A stretch of 64,000 nt of DNA from Staphylococcus succinus (GCF_029024945.1 NZ_CP118976.1:2693984-2757983); one strand, 5' to 3'; positions 1 to 8,990 are shown, counted from the first letter of the stretch. Translations and numbers: made by a program. The notes: generated from the sequence alone by a model not told the origin.

Positions 1-138
1 GTTAAAGAACTTATGGAACTTCTACCTCGTTATAAATCTGATAATATATTTAATTCTAATAAATTTAAAGAACACTTTCCCGATTTTGAAATCACAACAT
101 TTGAAGAAGGCATCAACAAAGTATTTTCCCAAAAATAG
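1..138 (+). CDS. C-terminal end of an NAD(P)-dependent oxidoreductase-like protein (partial)
   Basis: An open frame runs from the first base to a TAG at 136-138 and encodes the last 45 residues of a protein whose start lies outside the window. The tail ends FEEGINKVFSQK. Acidic and aromatic residues around HFPDFEITTFEEGI resemble the end of SDR-type epimerase/dehydratase proteins, where such a helix closes the substrate domain. That family link is inference from a short stretch. It is followed by 64 bases and the next gene on the same strand. Confidence 0.55.
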   Translation, partial: VKELMELLPRYKSDNIFNSNKFKEHFPDFEITTFEEGINKVFSQK

Positions 139-202
139 TTCTATCTATTTTAAATATATTCTATAAATTTGGTGTTTTTAAAATAACTATAAGGGGTTAA
201 TA

Positions 203-886
203 ATGAAAAAAATAATGATTGTAAATACAAGTACTGGTTATTTTGGAGAAAGTGACAAACCTACAGGTTTATGGTTAGGTGAGCTTGTTCATTTTTATGA
301 TTACTTTGATATTGATGGCTATCAAATTGATTTATTCAATATTAAAGGTGGCAATACACCAATTGATCCAGTAAGCTTAAACACATTTATGTTGGATTGT
401 ATAACCAAAAAGTATTATAAAGATGAAAAATTTATGGAGTTGTTAAAAAATTCCAAATCTATAAATTATGCAAATCCTAAAGAATATGATGTGCTTTATT
501 TTACCGGTGGTCACGGTGTTATGTTTGATTTTCCTGACAACCAATATATACAAGCAGCAATAAATGAAGTATACAATCACGGTGGTGTAGTTGCTGCCGT
601 ATGCCATGGAATTGCAGCTTTATTAAATGTAAAAAATGAAACAGGAAGGTTCTTTATTGATAACAAGTTAATCACTGGTTTTTCAAATACAGAAGAAGTT
701 TTAGCTAATCGCAAGAAGAATGTTCCATTTATGTTGGAAAACCACCTAAAAGAACATGGTGCAAATTATAGTAAATCAAAAATACCATTTAGACCTTATG
801 TAAAAACTACTAATCGACTAGTTACAGGGCAAAACCCCCAGTCACCAAAACAAGTAGCGCAAGCTGTATCAAATTTGTTGAGATAA
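203..886 (+). CDS. DJ-1/PfpI family type 1 glutamine amidotransferase-like protein
   Basis: A 227-residue cytosolic protein of the DJ-1/PfpI superfamily, which includes Hsp31-type glyoxalase/deglycase and chaperone proteins. The nucleophile elbow AAVCHGIAALL places the likely catalytic Cys at residue 134, a Glu sits near residue 27 in the LGEL motif, and TGGHG at about 101-105 fits the fold. The length matches the Hsp31-like branch. The start is supported by an AAGGGG ribosome site about 8 bases upstream. The role is probably removal of glyoxals or protein protection. Substrate cannot be read from the sequence. Confidence 0.85.
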   Translation: MKKIMIVNTSTGYFGESDKPTGLWLGELVHFYDYFDIDGYQIDLFNIKGGNTPIDPVSLNTFMLDCITKKYYKDEKFMELLKNSKSINYANPKEYDVLYFTGGHGVMFDFPDNQYIQAAINEVYNHGGVVAAVCHGIAALLNVKNETGRFFIDNKLITGFSNTEEVLANRKKNVPFMLENHLKEHGANYSKSKIPFRPYVKTTNRLVTGQNPQSPKQVAQAVSNLLR

Positions 887-910
887 CATAATAATTGAAG
901 ACATATTAAA

Positions 911-939
911 ATAGACTCCTTTTTAAAAAGGAGTCTATT
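911..939 (+). terminator. Hairpin terminator (dispersed family member)
   Basis: A perfect inverted repeat AGACTCCTTTTT/AAAAAGGAGTCT follows the DJ-1 gene by about 25 bases. It is followed by ATTAATTGTTTCAAA. Nearly the same hairpin recurs at 6985, 20037 and 30935. The rest of 940-1237 shows no gene or other clear signal. Confidence 0.75.
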
Positions 940-1237
940 AATTGTTTCAAATACTAAAGTAATATCAATAATGAATTAGAATTTAAAGCAGCTATAAAAA
1001 CATCGTATATAATATAGATAAGTAATTTTATATACGGAAAAAACTTTATTTTCTTCCTGATAATTTGGATTAGTTACTTAAAAAGAATTGCTTTTATATT
1101 TCTAACTCCTACAGTGTTATTGTATATGTAGCAAAGAGAATTCTATAGTACTTTCACATAAGAAGGTTAAGACATTTCCAGTATTTCCCCTGCCTGTTAA
1201 TGTATAAGCATCTACAGTTCTTAGAGGTGGAGATAAA

Positions 1238-2842
1238 TTAAATAGAATATACAACTTCACTATTGCATATAGTCATTTCAATCAAACTGTCATTCAATAC
1301 TACTTGGGTATCAAGTGGGTTTTGATTTAAAATTACAAAATCAGCTACATTGCCTTTTTGGATAGACCCTTCATAGGCATAAGTATTATTCAATTTAGCA
1401 GCATCTATAGTCATTTTTTTATATGCTTCACTACGTGTTAAACGTTGATTTTCGCCTAAAACTTTCCCATTTTTTGTGATCCTATTAACTGCAATTTGAA
1501 TTGATTCTAAAGGAGAAATAGGTGTAACAGGTGCATCTGTATGAATCGTAAACGTCATATGCGCATCTTCAGCCCATCTTAATGGATCTAAATTTTGTGC
1601 TTTCTCTTCACCTAAAAATACATCACGGTGTAAATCTCCAAAATAATATACATGGTTGATAAAGAAAGAACCACCAATGTTATTTTCAGTCATTTCTTTA
1701 ATATCATCCTGTGTGACTGTTTGTAGATGTTCAATACGATTTAATAAAGGTGTTTTTTTATAATCAGCTGTAGCTTTATAAGCTTCAATAACTGACTTAG
1801 CAGCAAAGTCTCCATTAGCATGCGTCACGATATTAAAACCTAGCTTTTGAAAATGCTTAAATGTATCAATTAATTTGTTGTTATCCATTAATGGACTAGG
1901 TGCTTCACTGCCATCTAAATACTTATTACGGATTGATGCAGTTTGTAATTGTATAGAACCATCACTAAAACATTTAACGCCTCCTAAATGTCCCATACCA
2001 TTACTTATATTATTTAACTTTTCTTCAATTTCGTTAGCATGAATATTTTTTAAATTGTGATTTTGCTCTAATAACTCATGACTTAACATCCAACGTGTGC
2101 GAATTCTCTGAGGAGACTCCAAAAATTTAAGCACTCCCTCATAATCTATATATCCTCTACTACCAATTAATAAATCAGATGTACTAGTTATACCACTTCT
2201 AACATAGTCATCTACAGCTAAATTCATTGTATAGATAGTATCTTCTGGTTTAGCCTCAGGTAAAGCACGTTGTAATTTTGCAGTTGCAGGTAATTCAATT
2301 AAAACGCCATTAACCTTGCCATGTTGGTCACGCTCATAGTAGCCACCCTCAGGATCTGGGTCATCCAAACTAACTCCCATATACTCTAAAGCTTTTGTAT
2401 TAACAGTAGCCATATGCCCCGAATAGTGCATTACGCATATAGCAACATCTTCTGAAATTTTATCTAAATCAAAGCGATTAGGATGTCTTTGTTCTTCTAA
2501 TGATTTTTCATTATAACCGAATCCCATAACCCAACCTTTTTTGTACAAATTTTCTTTTTGTACTTTGAATTGCTGAATTAACTCATCTATATTCGAAATT
2601 TTATTTGCAGAACAATCTACCATTGTTTTTGTAGTACCATATGCTGTTGGATGACTATGTGTATCAATAAAACCAGGCGCAATCCATTTCTGTTCTAAAT
2701 CAAGTGCTTCATTATCTTTTACAATTGAATCTTGAGTAACAATTTGGTCAATATATCCCTCTTTTAAATATAACGTAGCAAGATAAGGCTTATTATCTAT
2801 CATATCTAAAATATTGGCGTTAATTATTTTTGAAATTTTCAT
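1238..2842 (-). CDS. YtcJ-type amidohydrolase family protein
   Basis: A 534-residue metal-dependent hydrolase of the amidohydrolase superfamily, resembling YtcJ and N-substituted formamide deformylases. The N-terminal beta-sandwich is followed by GFIDTHSHP, giving metal ligands His62 and His64. Further expected ligands lie in VTHANGD, NRIEHLQ and the late Asp of TIHTDAP. The C-terminal segment (KGNVADFVILNQNP) closes the sandwich, so the protein is full length. The start has a strong AGGAGGT ribosome site. It stands alone. The substrate, some amide or cyclic amide, is not predictable from this. Confidence 0.85.
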   Translation of the reverse strand: MKISKIINANILDMIDNKPYLATLYLKEGYIDQIVTQDSIVKDNEALDLEQKWIAPGFIDTHSHPTAYGTTKTMVDCSANKISNIDELIQQFKVQKENLYKKGWVMGFGYNEKSLEEQRHPNRFDLDKISEDVAICVMHYSGHMATVNTKALEYMGVSLDDPDPEGGYYERDQHGKVNGVLIELPATAKLQRALPEAKPEDTIYTMNLAVDDYVRSGITSTSDLLIGSRGYIDYEGVLKFLESPQRIRTRWMLSHELLEQNHNLKNIHANEIEEKLNNISNGMGHLGGVKCFSDGSIQLQTASIRNKYLDGSEAPSPLMDNNKLIDTFKHFQKLGFNIVTHANGDFAAKSVIEAYKATADYKKTPLLNRIEHLQTVTQDDIKEMTENNIGGSFFINHVYYFGDLHRDVFLGEEKAQNLDPLRWAEDAHMTFTIHTDAPVTPISPLESIQIAVNRITKNGKVLGENQRLTRSEAYKKMTIDAAKLNNTYAYEGSIQKGNVADFVILNQNPLDTQVVLNDSLIEMTICNSEVVYSI

Positions 2843-3104
2843 TTAAAAACCTCCTATTTTACTATTAGAAACCTATTGAACACCTTATTCCTAAAGTACT
2901 AAATTTTCAACGATTTATAATTTACTATTTACACCGATGTTTATTATAATAAATAAATTATTTTTATCGAATTATTCTTTTTTCATAGTTATTCATCTTT
3001 CATCAAAGAAATTATTATCTAGAAATTAACATAAAAGAAGATTATCAGAAGTGGCGATAATTATGTATTTACACGTGTAAAATAGTGCCGTTTCCACCTC
3101 TTAG

Positions 3105-3269
3105 GTGTTAATTGGCATAGGAGAACTGTGCTACTTATGTTGTTTACTTGTTCGCATTTTTGCACAAATGGTTCATGAAGGCGCATTACAATGAGTTAAT
3201 AGTAATAGCTTGATGGAGAAAGAATCATTAGCTAAGAAAATTGCATCATTTATAATTGGAAGATTTTAA
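3105..3269 (+). pseudogene. Possible remnant of a small membrane protein gene
   Basis: One frame reads LIGIGELCYLCCLLVRIFA, then a TGA after GALQ, then LMEKESLAKKIASFIIGRF and TAA. The hydrophobic segment followed by a Gln-rich turn recalls the C-terminal helix of DUF2975-like membrane proteins, but the match is weak. There is no ribosome site, and a TAG lies just upstream in frame. I treat it as a decayed gene end rather than a working gene. A terminator follows at 3310. Confidence 0.3.
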
Positions 3270-3309
3270 TTTTTAGGGATTATGAAGGCATTTGGTTTTA
3301 AATATAATA

Positions 3310-3346
3310 AAGGGCTAACCCGTTTTCATACGGATTAGCCCTTTTG
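3310..3346 (+). terminator. Strong rho-independent terminator
   Basis: The stem AGGGCTAACCCG / CGGATTAGCCCTTTT with a short loop and T-run ends transcription rightward. No intact plus-strand gene lies before it, so it terminates either a relic gene (3105-3269) or an unannotated small RNA. The flanks 2843-3104 and 3347-3480 hold nothing else I can support beyond the amidohydrolase promoter region. Confidence 0.75.
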
Positions 3347-3480
3347 TTTTGAGGATGAAATTTATATCTCAGCTTCTTAGTGTATCACGCTTAGTAACTT
3401 GTAAAGTGAATTATAATATCATAGTGGACGAACATGCAAAATCATTGAGTTGATATACTAATATACTTTAAAATCATTCT

Positions 3481-3642
3481 TTACTTGATATCTTTGGACT
3501 CTCCTGCTAAATCTTTTAATTTTCTTCTTGCTTTTAACGGCGACATATTTTTAGACAACTTATAAGTAAAAACTTCATTATTATCAGTTTTCACTATATA
3601 TTCAATTTTAAAAACGCCAACTTTATATCCAACTATTCTCAT
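3481..3642 (-). CDS. Hypothetical 53-residue basic protein
   Basis: A small protein starting MRIVGYKVG and ending GESKDIK. The chosen ATG at 3642 lies 7 bases after an AGGAGG ribosome site. A longer frame beginning eight codons upstream lacks such a site. It is rich in Lys and Arg, with a predicted beta-rich N-terminal half and a basic helix near residues 32-48. No family is recognised. It lies downstream of the next membrane protein gene on the same strand and may be cotranscribed with it. Confidence 0.5.
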   Translation of the reverse strand: MRIVGYKVGVFKIEYIVKTDNNEVFTYKLSKNMSPLKARRKLKDLAGESKDIK

Positions 3643-3695
3643 AAGCAGCCTCCTCACTTTATACATTAAGTTACCAATAATTGAGTTTTTAGTTT

Positions 3696-4100
3696 TTATT
3701 TTGTATTAGATGATAATAATTTATTGTATCTGTCTTTAGTTATATAAAAAAGCGTATGATCAATAAGATGATTAAACACTTTATCTTTTTCTATTTTATG
3801 AGGAAGTTCGCAATTAACTTCAACCTTTTCTTCAGAATAATGGGAAACATATTTAATTTTATCTTTTTCTACTTCAAGATCTTTACGGCCAAAAATCAAA
3901 ATAACATAAGAGCCTTTCTCTTTAATTTCTTTTATGTTTTCTACTTTATAGTCGTTGCATATAATTTTTTTATCAAAATGCTCTGATTTTCTAAGGGCTT
4001 TTCTGTTTTTATATTTTTCATTATAAAGTTTTTTTATAACGAAAAATATCACTATAATAATTAATAGAAATAAAATAAAAAGAAATGTGGATATAGAAAT
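3696..4100 (-). CDS. Hypothetical single-pass membrane protein, probable ATT start
   Basis: The frame has no ATG, and its only conventional start is a GTG at 4052 with no ribosome site. Extending upstream, the frame stays open to an ATT at 4098-4100 directly after GGAGGAGGA, with a TAG three codons further back. The 16 added residues turn a partial hydrophobic start into a full membrane helix (about residues 5-22, rich in Leu, Ile and Phe). The remaining 110 residues are charged and probably cytosolic. Full length would be 134 residues. No family recognised. The rare start codon is inferred from ribosome-site spacing and the completed helix. Confidence 0.5.
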   Translation of the reverse strand: MSISTFLFILFLLIIIVIFFVIKKLYNEKYKNRKALRKSEHFDKKIICNDYKVENIKEIKEKGSYVILIFGRKDLEVEKDKIKYVSHYSEEKVEVNCELPHKIEKDKVFNHLIDHTLFYITKDRYNKLLSSNTK

Positions 4101-4262
4101 TCCTCCTCCCTATTCTCTTTAACACCTATAATATTTGCTTTTATTACTATTCCTCATTTATATTTTTTTAAACAGTTACATGATTACATCATTTGAGCTA
4201 TGAAGGTAACTTATAGAAACAATAATATCCAAATACTATTTAGATTTAATAATTTTTTTATA

Positions 4263-4287
4263 GTTTTGAAATTATTTTGCGTGGTAT
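4263..4287 (+). promoter_or_regulatory. Candidate SigB-type promoter
   Basis: GTTTTG, a 13-base spacer, then TGGTAT resembles the general-stress consensus GTTTAA-N12-15-GGGTAT, with small departures in both boxes. It lies about 40 bases before a YflT-type general stress gene, which is the class of gene SigB controls. Confidence 0.5.
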
Positions 4288-4327
4288 TGTTTAAATAAAG
4301 CGATTTGTATTAAAGGGAGGATTTATT

Positions 4328-4660
4328 ATGAAACCTGTCGTTAAGAAATATGTAAATGATGAAGAATTGGAAATAGAGATAAATACTTTAAAAGACCAAA
4401 GTATAAGCCCTAAAGATATATACATTTTATCGCATGATTCTGATCGTACCAGTCGCATAGTAAGAAATACGGAAGTAACAGGGATTAACTATAATAGTTA
4501 TGAAACTCAAGAAAATTATGAGAAGCAAGGTGATGAATTAAGATATAAATTGAAATCTCTAGGTATTACACAAGAAGAATCTGAAAAATATGAAGAAGAA
4601 ATGGATCAAGGGAAGGTACTATTGATTGTTACAGACGAACGAGTAAAAGGTGAATTATAA
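4328..4660 (+). CDS. YflT-like general stress protein
   Basis: A 110-residue soluble acidic protein with the YflT / general stress protein 17M domain over nearly its full length. Typical features are the N-terminal strand KPVVKKYVNDEEL, the segment SPKDIYILSHDSDRTSRI and the LKSLGITQEESEKYEEEMDQGKVLLIV ending. Such proteins bind no known ligand and accumulate under SigB control. The ribosome site is GGGAGG, 7 bases upstream. A SigB-like promoter precedes it and a clear terminator follows. Confidence 0.8.
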   Translation: MKPVVKKYVNDEELEIEINTLKDQSISPKDIYILSHDSDRTSRIVRNTEVTGINYNSYETQENYEKQGDELRYKLKSLGITQEESEKYEEEMDQGKVLLIVTDERVKGEL

Positions 4661-4676
4661 ATGTCATTATCACTTA

Positions 4677-4716
4677 AAAAGACCAATTTGGCTAAATAAA
4701 CAAGTTGGTCTTTTAA
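4677..4716 (+). terminator. Terminator after the general stress gene
   Basis: Stem AAAAAGACCAA...TTGGTCTTTT with a loop of about 18 bases, starting 17 bases after the stop codon. Confidence 0.7.
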
Positions 4717-4908
4717 ACGATGAAAAATTATAGAATTGGTTCATTTATTGTATAGCATCGTAAATAAAATGAACAATATTTTTCAAAAGTTAATTGCATA
4801 ACTTTAAACTCTAGCCATAGTAGCTTTTAACATAAATATATGAAGAATTCCAGCTATTTAAAAAATGATATAGAGAAATAATACAAATTAAAAGAAACGT
4901 CTACAAGG

Positions 4909-5124
4909 ATGGGGAAATATTTGCTAGAAATTACATTAATAATAAGTTGTCTTTTATTATTAATCATGTCTTACACGCATATCATACAAATATTGATAGA
5001 TGAGTGGCAAGCAGGGTTTAAAAAAGAAACATTTGTATGTTTAGCAATAATTGCAAGCTTCATTATTATTTTTTTAATTATAGTACTAATACTCTATAAG
5101 CTATTGAACCTCTTTCTCCTTTAA
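4909..5124 (+). CDS. Possible small two-helix membrane protein
   Basis: A 71-residue frame with two strongly hydrophobic segments (about residues 4-24 and 42-66) joined by a charged loop DEWQAGFKKE. The pattern fits an integral hairpin protein. The AAGG before the ATG is too close to be a good ribosome site, so translation is uncertain. No family recognised. Confidence 0.35.
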   Translation: MGKYLLEITLIISCLLLLIMSYTHIIQILIDEWQAGFKKETFVCLAIIASFIIIFLIIVLILYKLLNLFLL

Positions 5125-5607
5125 TATCTTTATGCTATTTATCCAAAAAATTATATTTTTAGCGCTTCACCATAAACTGTTTAAAGCTAACTTGATATGT
5201 GCCTAAATTAATCCAATCCTTCCACCTCATCTTTAACTATAAACCCCCTTATAGCTTAAAAATTCCTCGAATTTTAACCATCCAAATCTTTCTCGATATA
5301 ACTATTATTAATCAAACCCGTCAACTTTTTAACATACAATATTTGTCATACTCTGACTGAAATATTCATATGTTTCTCTATATAAATGCTACTTGCCTAT
5401 GTTTCAGCTATTGAATATTATGGTAAAAGTACATATCTCCTTAAGTAAACAATGATGTAACAAAAGTGATAATCTCTATTAGTAACAGTGAATGACCAAG
5501 TTTAATATATGCAACACTCTAGATTAATTTATTCCTTTAATTTACTTGAAAATAAACCCATATTCATTAAAGTTATTTAAAAAGTCAGAAGTATACGGAG
5601 GTTTAAA
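5125..5607 (+). other. AT-rich gap with no gene seen
   Basis: No coding frame with a ribosome site, no terminator and no recognisable repeat. The last 150 bases must hold the promoter of the ATP-grasp gene. A minus-strand frame ending near 5159 (KDWINLGTYQVSF) is too short to support. Confidence 0.4.
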
Positions 5608-6804
5608 ATGAAGAACAAACAACGAATAGAACCTATTTTAACACTCAGCGACCTGTATGGAACTGATATTGTTTATACATCTAGACCATCATATGCTTCA
5701 AATCCTTGGTTAGCAATTGCAGAACATCAATGCAATTTTTCAACAGGTAGAGAACTAATTATCTCAGGTCAAATACCTGTCATAGTCCATAAAGCAAGCG
5801 TGACAAATAAATTAATTACTCTCTTTAACGCTGTCGGAATAGAAAAACCCACTAATATATTAAAATTTGAAGATCAGACTACTTATGAACAATTAATTAA
5901 AAAATTAGCGTATGAAAATGGTAAAAAAATTTATTTTCAGTTTGCTCATGAATCTGATTTTTTAGAAAACGTGCACTATGCTCTAGATAAAGATGTCCTT
6001 ATTGCTTTGAATAATAAATCACGCCTTCCCGAATGGACAGGACATAAATATTTACCTAAAAGAGAAAGTGTCACGGTAGAGAATTTCGAGAAATCGCTTT
6101 CTAATTGGGAATTTCCATTTGTATTAAAACCAGGTGGCGATTTTCCTACAGCTGGAGGGTATGGCGTGATGATTTGCCATAATAATAAAGAGTTGATAAA
6201 AGCGAAACAAGCCATTTCAAAGGCAAGCCATATGACTAACACACTAATTATTGAACAAAAAATAGAAGCAATAGCTAATTATTCTGTGCAATACGCATAC
6301 TCCAAAAAAGAAGGCATACGTTATTTAGGCGCAACTGAACAATTGACAGACCAATACGGATATTATAAAGGTAACCATAATGCCCATGATGTTCCTGATA
6401 AAGTTATACAAGCAGGTAGAGAAATCATGGAAAACGGTGCAAAAAACGGCTATTTTGGTATCGCAGGATTTGATTTTCTCGTCGATACAAACCATGACAT
6501 ATATGCCATTGATTTAAATTTTAGACAAAACGGTTCAACAAGTATGTTGCTTTTAGATTCTTTTTTTCAAGATGGTTACCATAAGTTTTATAATTATATT
6601 TCGTCCGGTGATAATGAACGTTTTTTCAAAATAATTTTAAAATATGTTCAAAAAGGGGTGTTATTCCCAATCGCCTATTATGATGGCGATTGGTTTAGTA
6701 GCAAAACAGTTAAATCAAGATTCTGTGGCGTTTGGCACGGCAGTAATAAAAATGATATAGAACGTATAGAACAGGAATTTTCAAAAGATCTCCAGTCGAA
6801 ATAA
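5608..6804 (+). CDS. Orphan ATP-grasp domain protein
   Basis: A 398-residue protein with an ATP-grasp core from about residue 165 to 330. FPFVLKPGGDFPTAGGYGV is the nucleotide-binding strand and Gly-rich loop. IIEQKIEA supplies the adenine-side strand, and YAIDLNFRQNGS is the metal-binding motif that replaces the usual ExNPR. Such enzymes join a carboxylate to an amine or thiol by way of an acyl phosphate. The N-terminal 130 residues are not a known domain to me. The start has an ACGGAGG site. No biosynthetic partner gene is adjacent, so the substrate is open. Confidence 0.75.
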   Translation: MKNKQRIEPILTLSDLYGTDIVYTSRPSYASNPWLAIAEHQCNFSTGRELIISGQIPVIVHKASVTNKLITLFNAVGIEKPTNILKFEDQTTYEQLIKKLAYENGKKIYFQFAHESDFLENVHYALDKDVLIALNNKSRLPEWTGHKYLPKRESVTVENFEKSLSNWEFPFVLKPGGDFPTAGGYGVMICHNNKELIKAKQAISKASHMTNTLIIEQKIEAIANYSVQYAYSKKEGIRYLGATEQLTDQYGYYKGNHNAHDVPDKVIQAGREIMENGAKNGYFGIAGFDFLVDTNHDIYAIDLNFRQNGSTSMLLLDSFFQDGYHKFYNYISSGDNERFFKIILKYVQKGVLFPIAYYDGDWFSSKTVKSRFCGVWHGSNKNDIERIEQEFSKDLQSK

Positions 6805-6984
6805 TAACAAAACCGATAGTTGTTAGACATATAAGACGAAGTTATCCCAAGTAACTTTTTATTTAAGTCTCAAGAAAAATCTATCCCTATATAATTAAAT
6901 AAAGCTATGACGAATGTTATTTTTTAACTTAAATGCTATAAATATTTGGAATATTTTTTATGCTAACATTTAAATCATTATTGA

Positions 6985-7013
6985 AAGAGACTCCTTTTTA
7001 AAAGGAGTCTCTT
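6985..7013. terminator. Bidirectional hairpin terminator (dispersed family member)
   Basis: AAGAGACTCCTTTT/AAAAGGAGTCTCTT lies between two convergent genes, the ATP-grasp gene and the sirtuin operon. It is followed by AATAGTTTCAAA like its relatives. Nothing else is evident in 6805-7125. Confidence 0.75.
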
Positions 7014-7125
7014 AATAGTTTCAAAATTAAATTTAGTATTAATCATGGTTATTTTATATCTCGAAAATAAGATGCACCTGTGTTTGATTCTCTATTTTTA
7101 ACAATATCGTAAAATATACAATTCA

Positions 7126-8007
7126 TTATTTTATAACTCTTGCTTTACTATCTATAGCTTCTTTCAAAACTTGAGCAATATCTCCTTGAATTGCTAATGA
7201 TTGATGTTCTATTTCTGGAGGAACAATAGCATGTTTAGGATTAATTGTTATATATGTTGATTCAGGATTTTGAAGCGTTAAATTCATAAAGGGCTCTTTT
7301 ATAAACATTGGTGTCATCATTCCTACACCTAACTCTAAAAAAACTGTTTTTTTACCAGTTGCTTGTTTTGCAAAATGTTGATATTTCGCATACTGCTTAT
7401 GATAAAAGCTTCCTTCCAAAAACGTTCTACCTCTAATCCATCCTTCAAGTTCAGCGCCACACTTTGGACACCTTGGAATTAAATGATGTGGTATCTCTGT
7501 TCCTTGTAATTGTTTGTATAAGTCTTCAATAATTTTATGACTTTCATACACTTTATCGTGACATCTAGAACTACATTGCAAATAGTCCCATGAACCTTGG
7601 ATTATTGCTATATCTTTTTCAGGGAACGCTCTAGTAAATTGTGTATCTTGATTAGTTGTGACAATATCATATGCTTTATCTTCTATCAATTTTTTTAAAT
7701 CATCATATGGTTCTAAAATGTCTACATTCTTTATCCAATGTATCAAAGAAACTAAAAATCCCCAATATGAGCTTCTTGATTCCCAAGTAGGATTATAAAA
7801 TAAATTCCAAAGACTCCCCGTATGATATTTTTCTTCAAATTCATTAAAATTAATTTGATAAGATTGATCGTTTTCATACCAATTTGCTCCACCGCCGGCC
7901 ATCGACATACCAGCCGCTCCGCCTACCAAAATATAATCTGCTTCTTCGATTTTATTTACTAATTCTATTATTTGCTGTTGATTATAACCCGCTTGTTCTA
8001 TTGTCAT
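7126..8007 (-). CDS. SirTM-like sirtuin (class M Sir2 protein)
   Basis: A 293-residue NAD-dependent Sir2-family protein. The NAD loop is GGAAGMS (29-35) and TTNQDTQF (117-124) is the second signature. Zinc ligands are Cys145, Cys149, Cys180 and Cys183. The usual catalytic His is Gln137 in IIQGSW, a replacement known in SirTM enzymes, which act as protein ADP-ribosyltransferases on lipoylated GcvH-L. It starts in a stop/start overlap (AATGA) with the upstream sirtuin-like gene and has an AAGGAG site. Canonical SirTM operons also carry a macrodomain protein, GcvH-L and LplA2; none is in this window. The transferase role is therefore inference. Confidence 0.8.
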   Translation of the reverse strand: MTIEQAGYNQQQIIELVNKIEEADYILVGGAAGMSMAGGGANWYENDQSYQINFNEFEEKYHTGSLWNLFYNPTWESRSSYWGFLVSLIHWIKNVDILEPYDDLKKLIEDKAYDIVTTNQDTQFTRAFPEKDIAIIQGSWDYLQCSSRCHDKVYESHKIIEDLYKQLQGTEIPHHLIPRCPKCGAELEGWIRGRTFLEGSFYHKQYAKYQHFAKQATGKKTVFLELGVGMMTPMFIKEPFMNLTLQNPESTYITINPKHAIVPPEIEHQSLAIQGDIAQVLKEAIDSKARVIK

Positions 8008-8693
8008 TTTAACAACTCCTTCAACGTTTTATTTATCTCTCCTTCTATAGCAATTGATTGGTTCTCAATGTTTTTATTGATATAAATTTCCTGTGGTAAA
8101 TTAAAAGTAATATATCTATAGAACGCTTCGTTGTATACTAAATCCATTATTGGCGCTTTTATTAATGTATTTCGCTTCCCAATACCAAGTTCAAGTATCA
8201 CTAATTTTTTATTGCGATACGTCTCCAAAAATTGCTTGAATAATAATTGCTGGTTTTCAATACTTTTAAAATCTCTATATAATCCGTTATAAAAATTCCC
8301 TTCAATTTCGAAAATTTTATCTTTATCAAATTTGTTAATTTGGAAATGTGTATCACCATTAGAAGTTAATATAAAATAGTCTTTGGTTCCTATAATTTTC
8401 TTTAAATTATAGAATACAGAACTCCCACTATAATCGGTTATCATATATTTTATTAAAGTTTGATAGAACAATATCCTCATGCCTTCGCTTGGGTAATTAT
8501 AAAATAATCCTTGTACAATATTTTGAATGCCCAATTGTTCATTGAATAATTTAAACTTTTCTTTAAAGTCATTGTTGTTAGCAAAAATATGATAGCCTTC
8601 AGATATCGACAATCCATTACTCGCAGTGATTAAAATAGCGTCTGCATGCTCAATCCATGCTTTAGCTCTCTCTATGTTATTTGTGTCATTCAT
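8004..8693 (-). CDS. Cysteine-free sirtuin-like partner protein
   Basis: A 229-residue protein aligning along its length with the sirtuin encoded just downstream: ADAILITASNGLSISEG for the NAD loop, LTSNGDTHF for TTNQDTQF, EIEGNFYNG where the catalytic residue falls, and the shared ending VILELGIG ... NQSIAIEGEINKTLKELL. It contains no cysteine, and the roughly 50-residue zinc module is missing. The Gly-rich loop is altered and neither His nor Gln is at the catalytic position. It is probably catalytically weak or inactive and may act as a binding partner. The ATG at 8693 has an AGGTGA site 9 bases upstream. Confidence 0.65.
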   Translation of the reverse strand: MNDTNNIERAKAWIEHADAILITASNGLSISEGYHIFANNNDFKEKFKLFNEQLGIQNIVQGLFYNYPSEGMRILFYQTLIKYMITDYSGSSVFYNLKKIIGTKDYFILTSNGDTHFQINKFDKDKIFEIEGNFYNGLYRDFKSIENQQLLFKQFLETYRNKKLVILELGIGKRNTLIKAPIMDLVYNEAFYRYITFNLPQEIYINKNIENQSIAIEGEINKTLKELLK

Positions 8694-8990
8694 TGGCTCC
8701 AATCACCTACCGACCTAGATTTTAAACATCAAGTTTGGCGTTAATATGTTGAAATACTCAGTTAAACTAAGTGATGCTGTACATATACTTTCATTTCTTA
8801 AACAAAGAAAAAGCATTTGTCACAGATACTGCATGTATTCTAAAAACAAATTCCTTCTATATATAAGATAATTCATTTACATTCTAAAATGTCATTATGA
8901 TTAATTATCAAAGAAAAACTAATCCAACATGAATAAGATCTTCAGAAAACATAAATTTATTTTTGACAATTACAAACATCTTATTAACAA

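Noticed and set aside
2843..3300. T-box or other riboswitch before the terminator at 3310
   Set aside because: No T-box core sequence, and no intact gene follows on that strand.
5159..5230. Short minus-strand frame KDWINLGTYQVSFKQF
   Set aside because: Only about 23 codons and the nearest purine-rich site is too far from its ATG.
7126..8693. Complete SirTM/GcvH-L/LplA2/macrodomain operon
   Set aside because: Only sirtuin-type genes are present. Neighbouring genes show no lipoate ligase, GcvH or macrodomain features.
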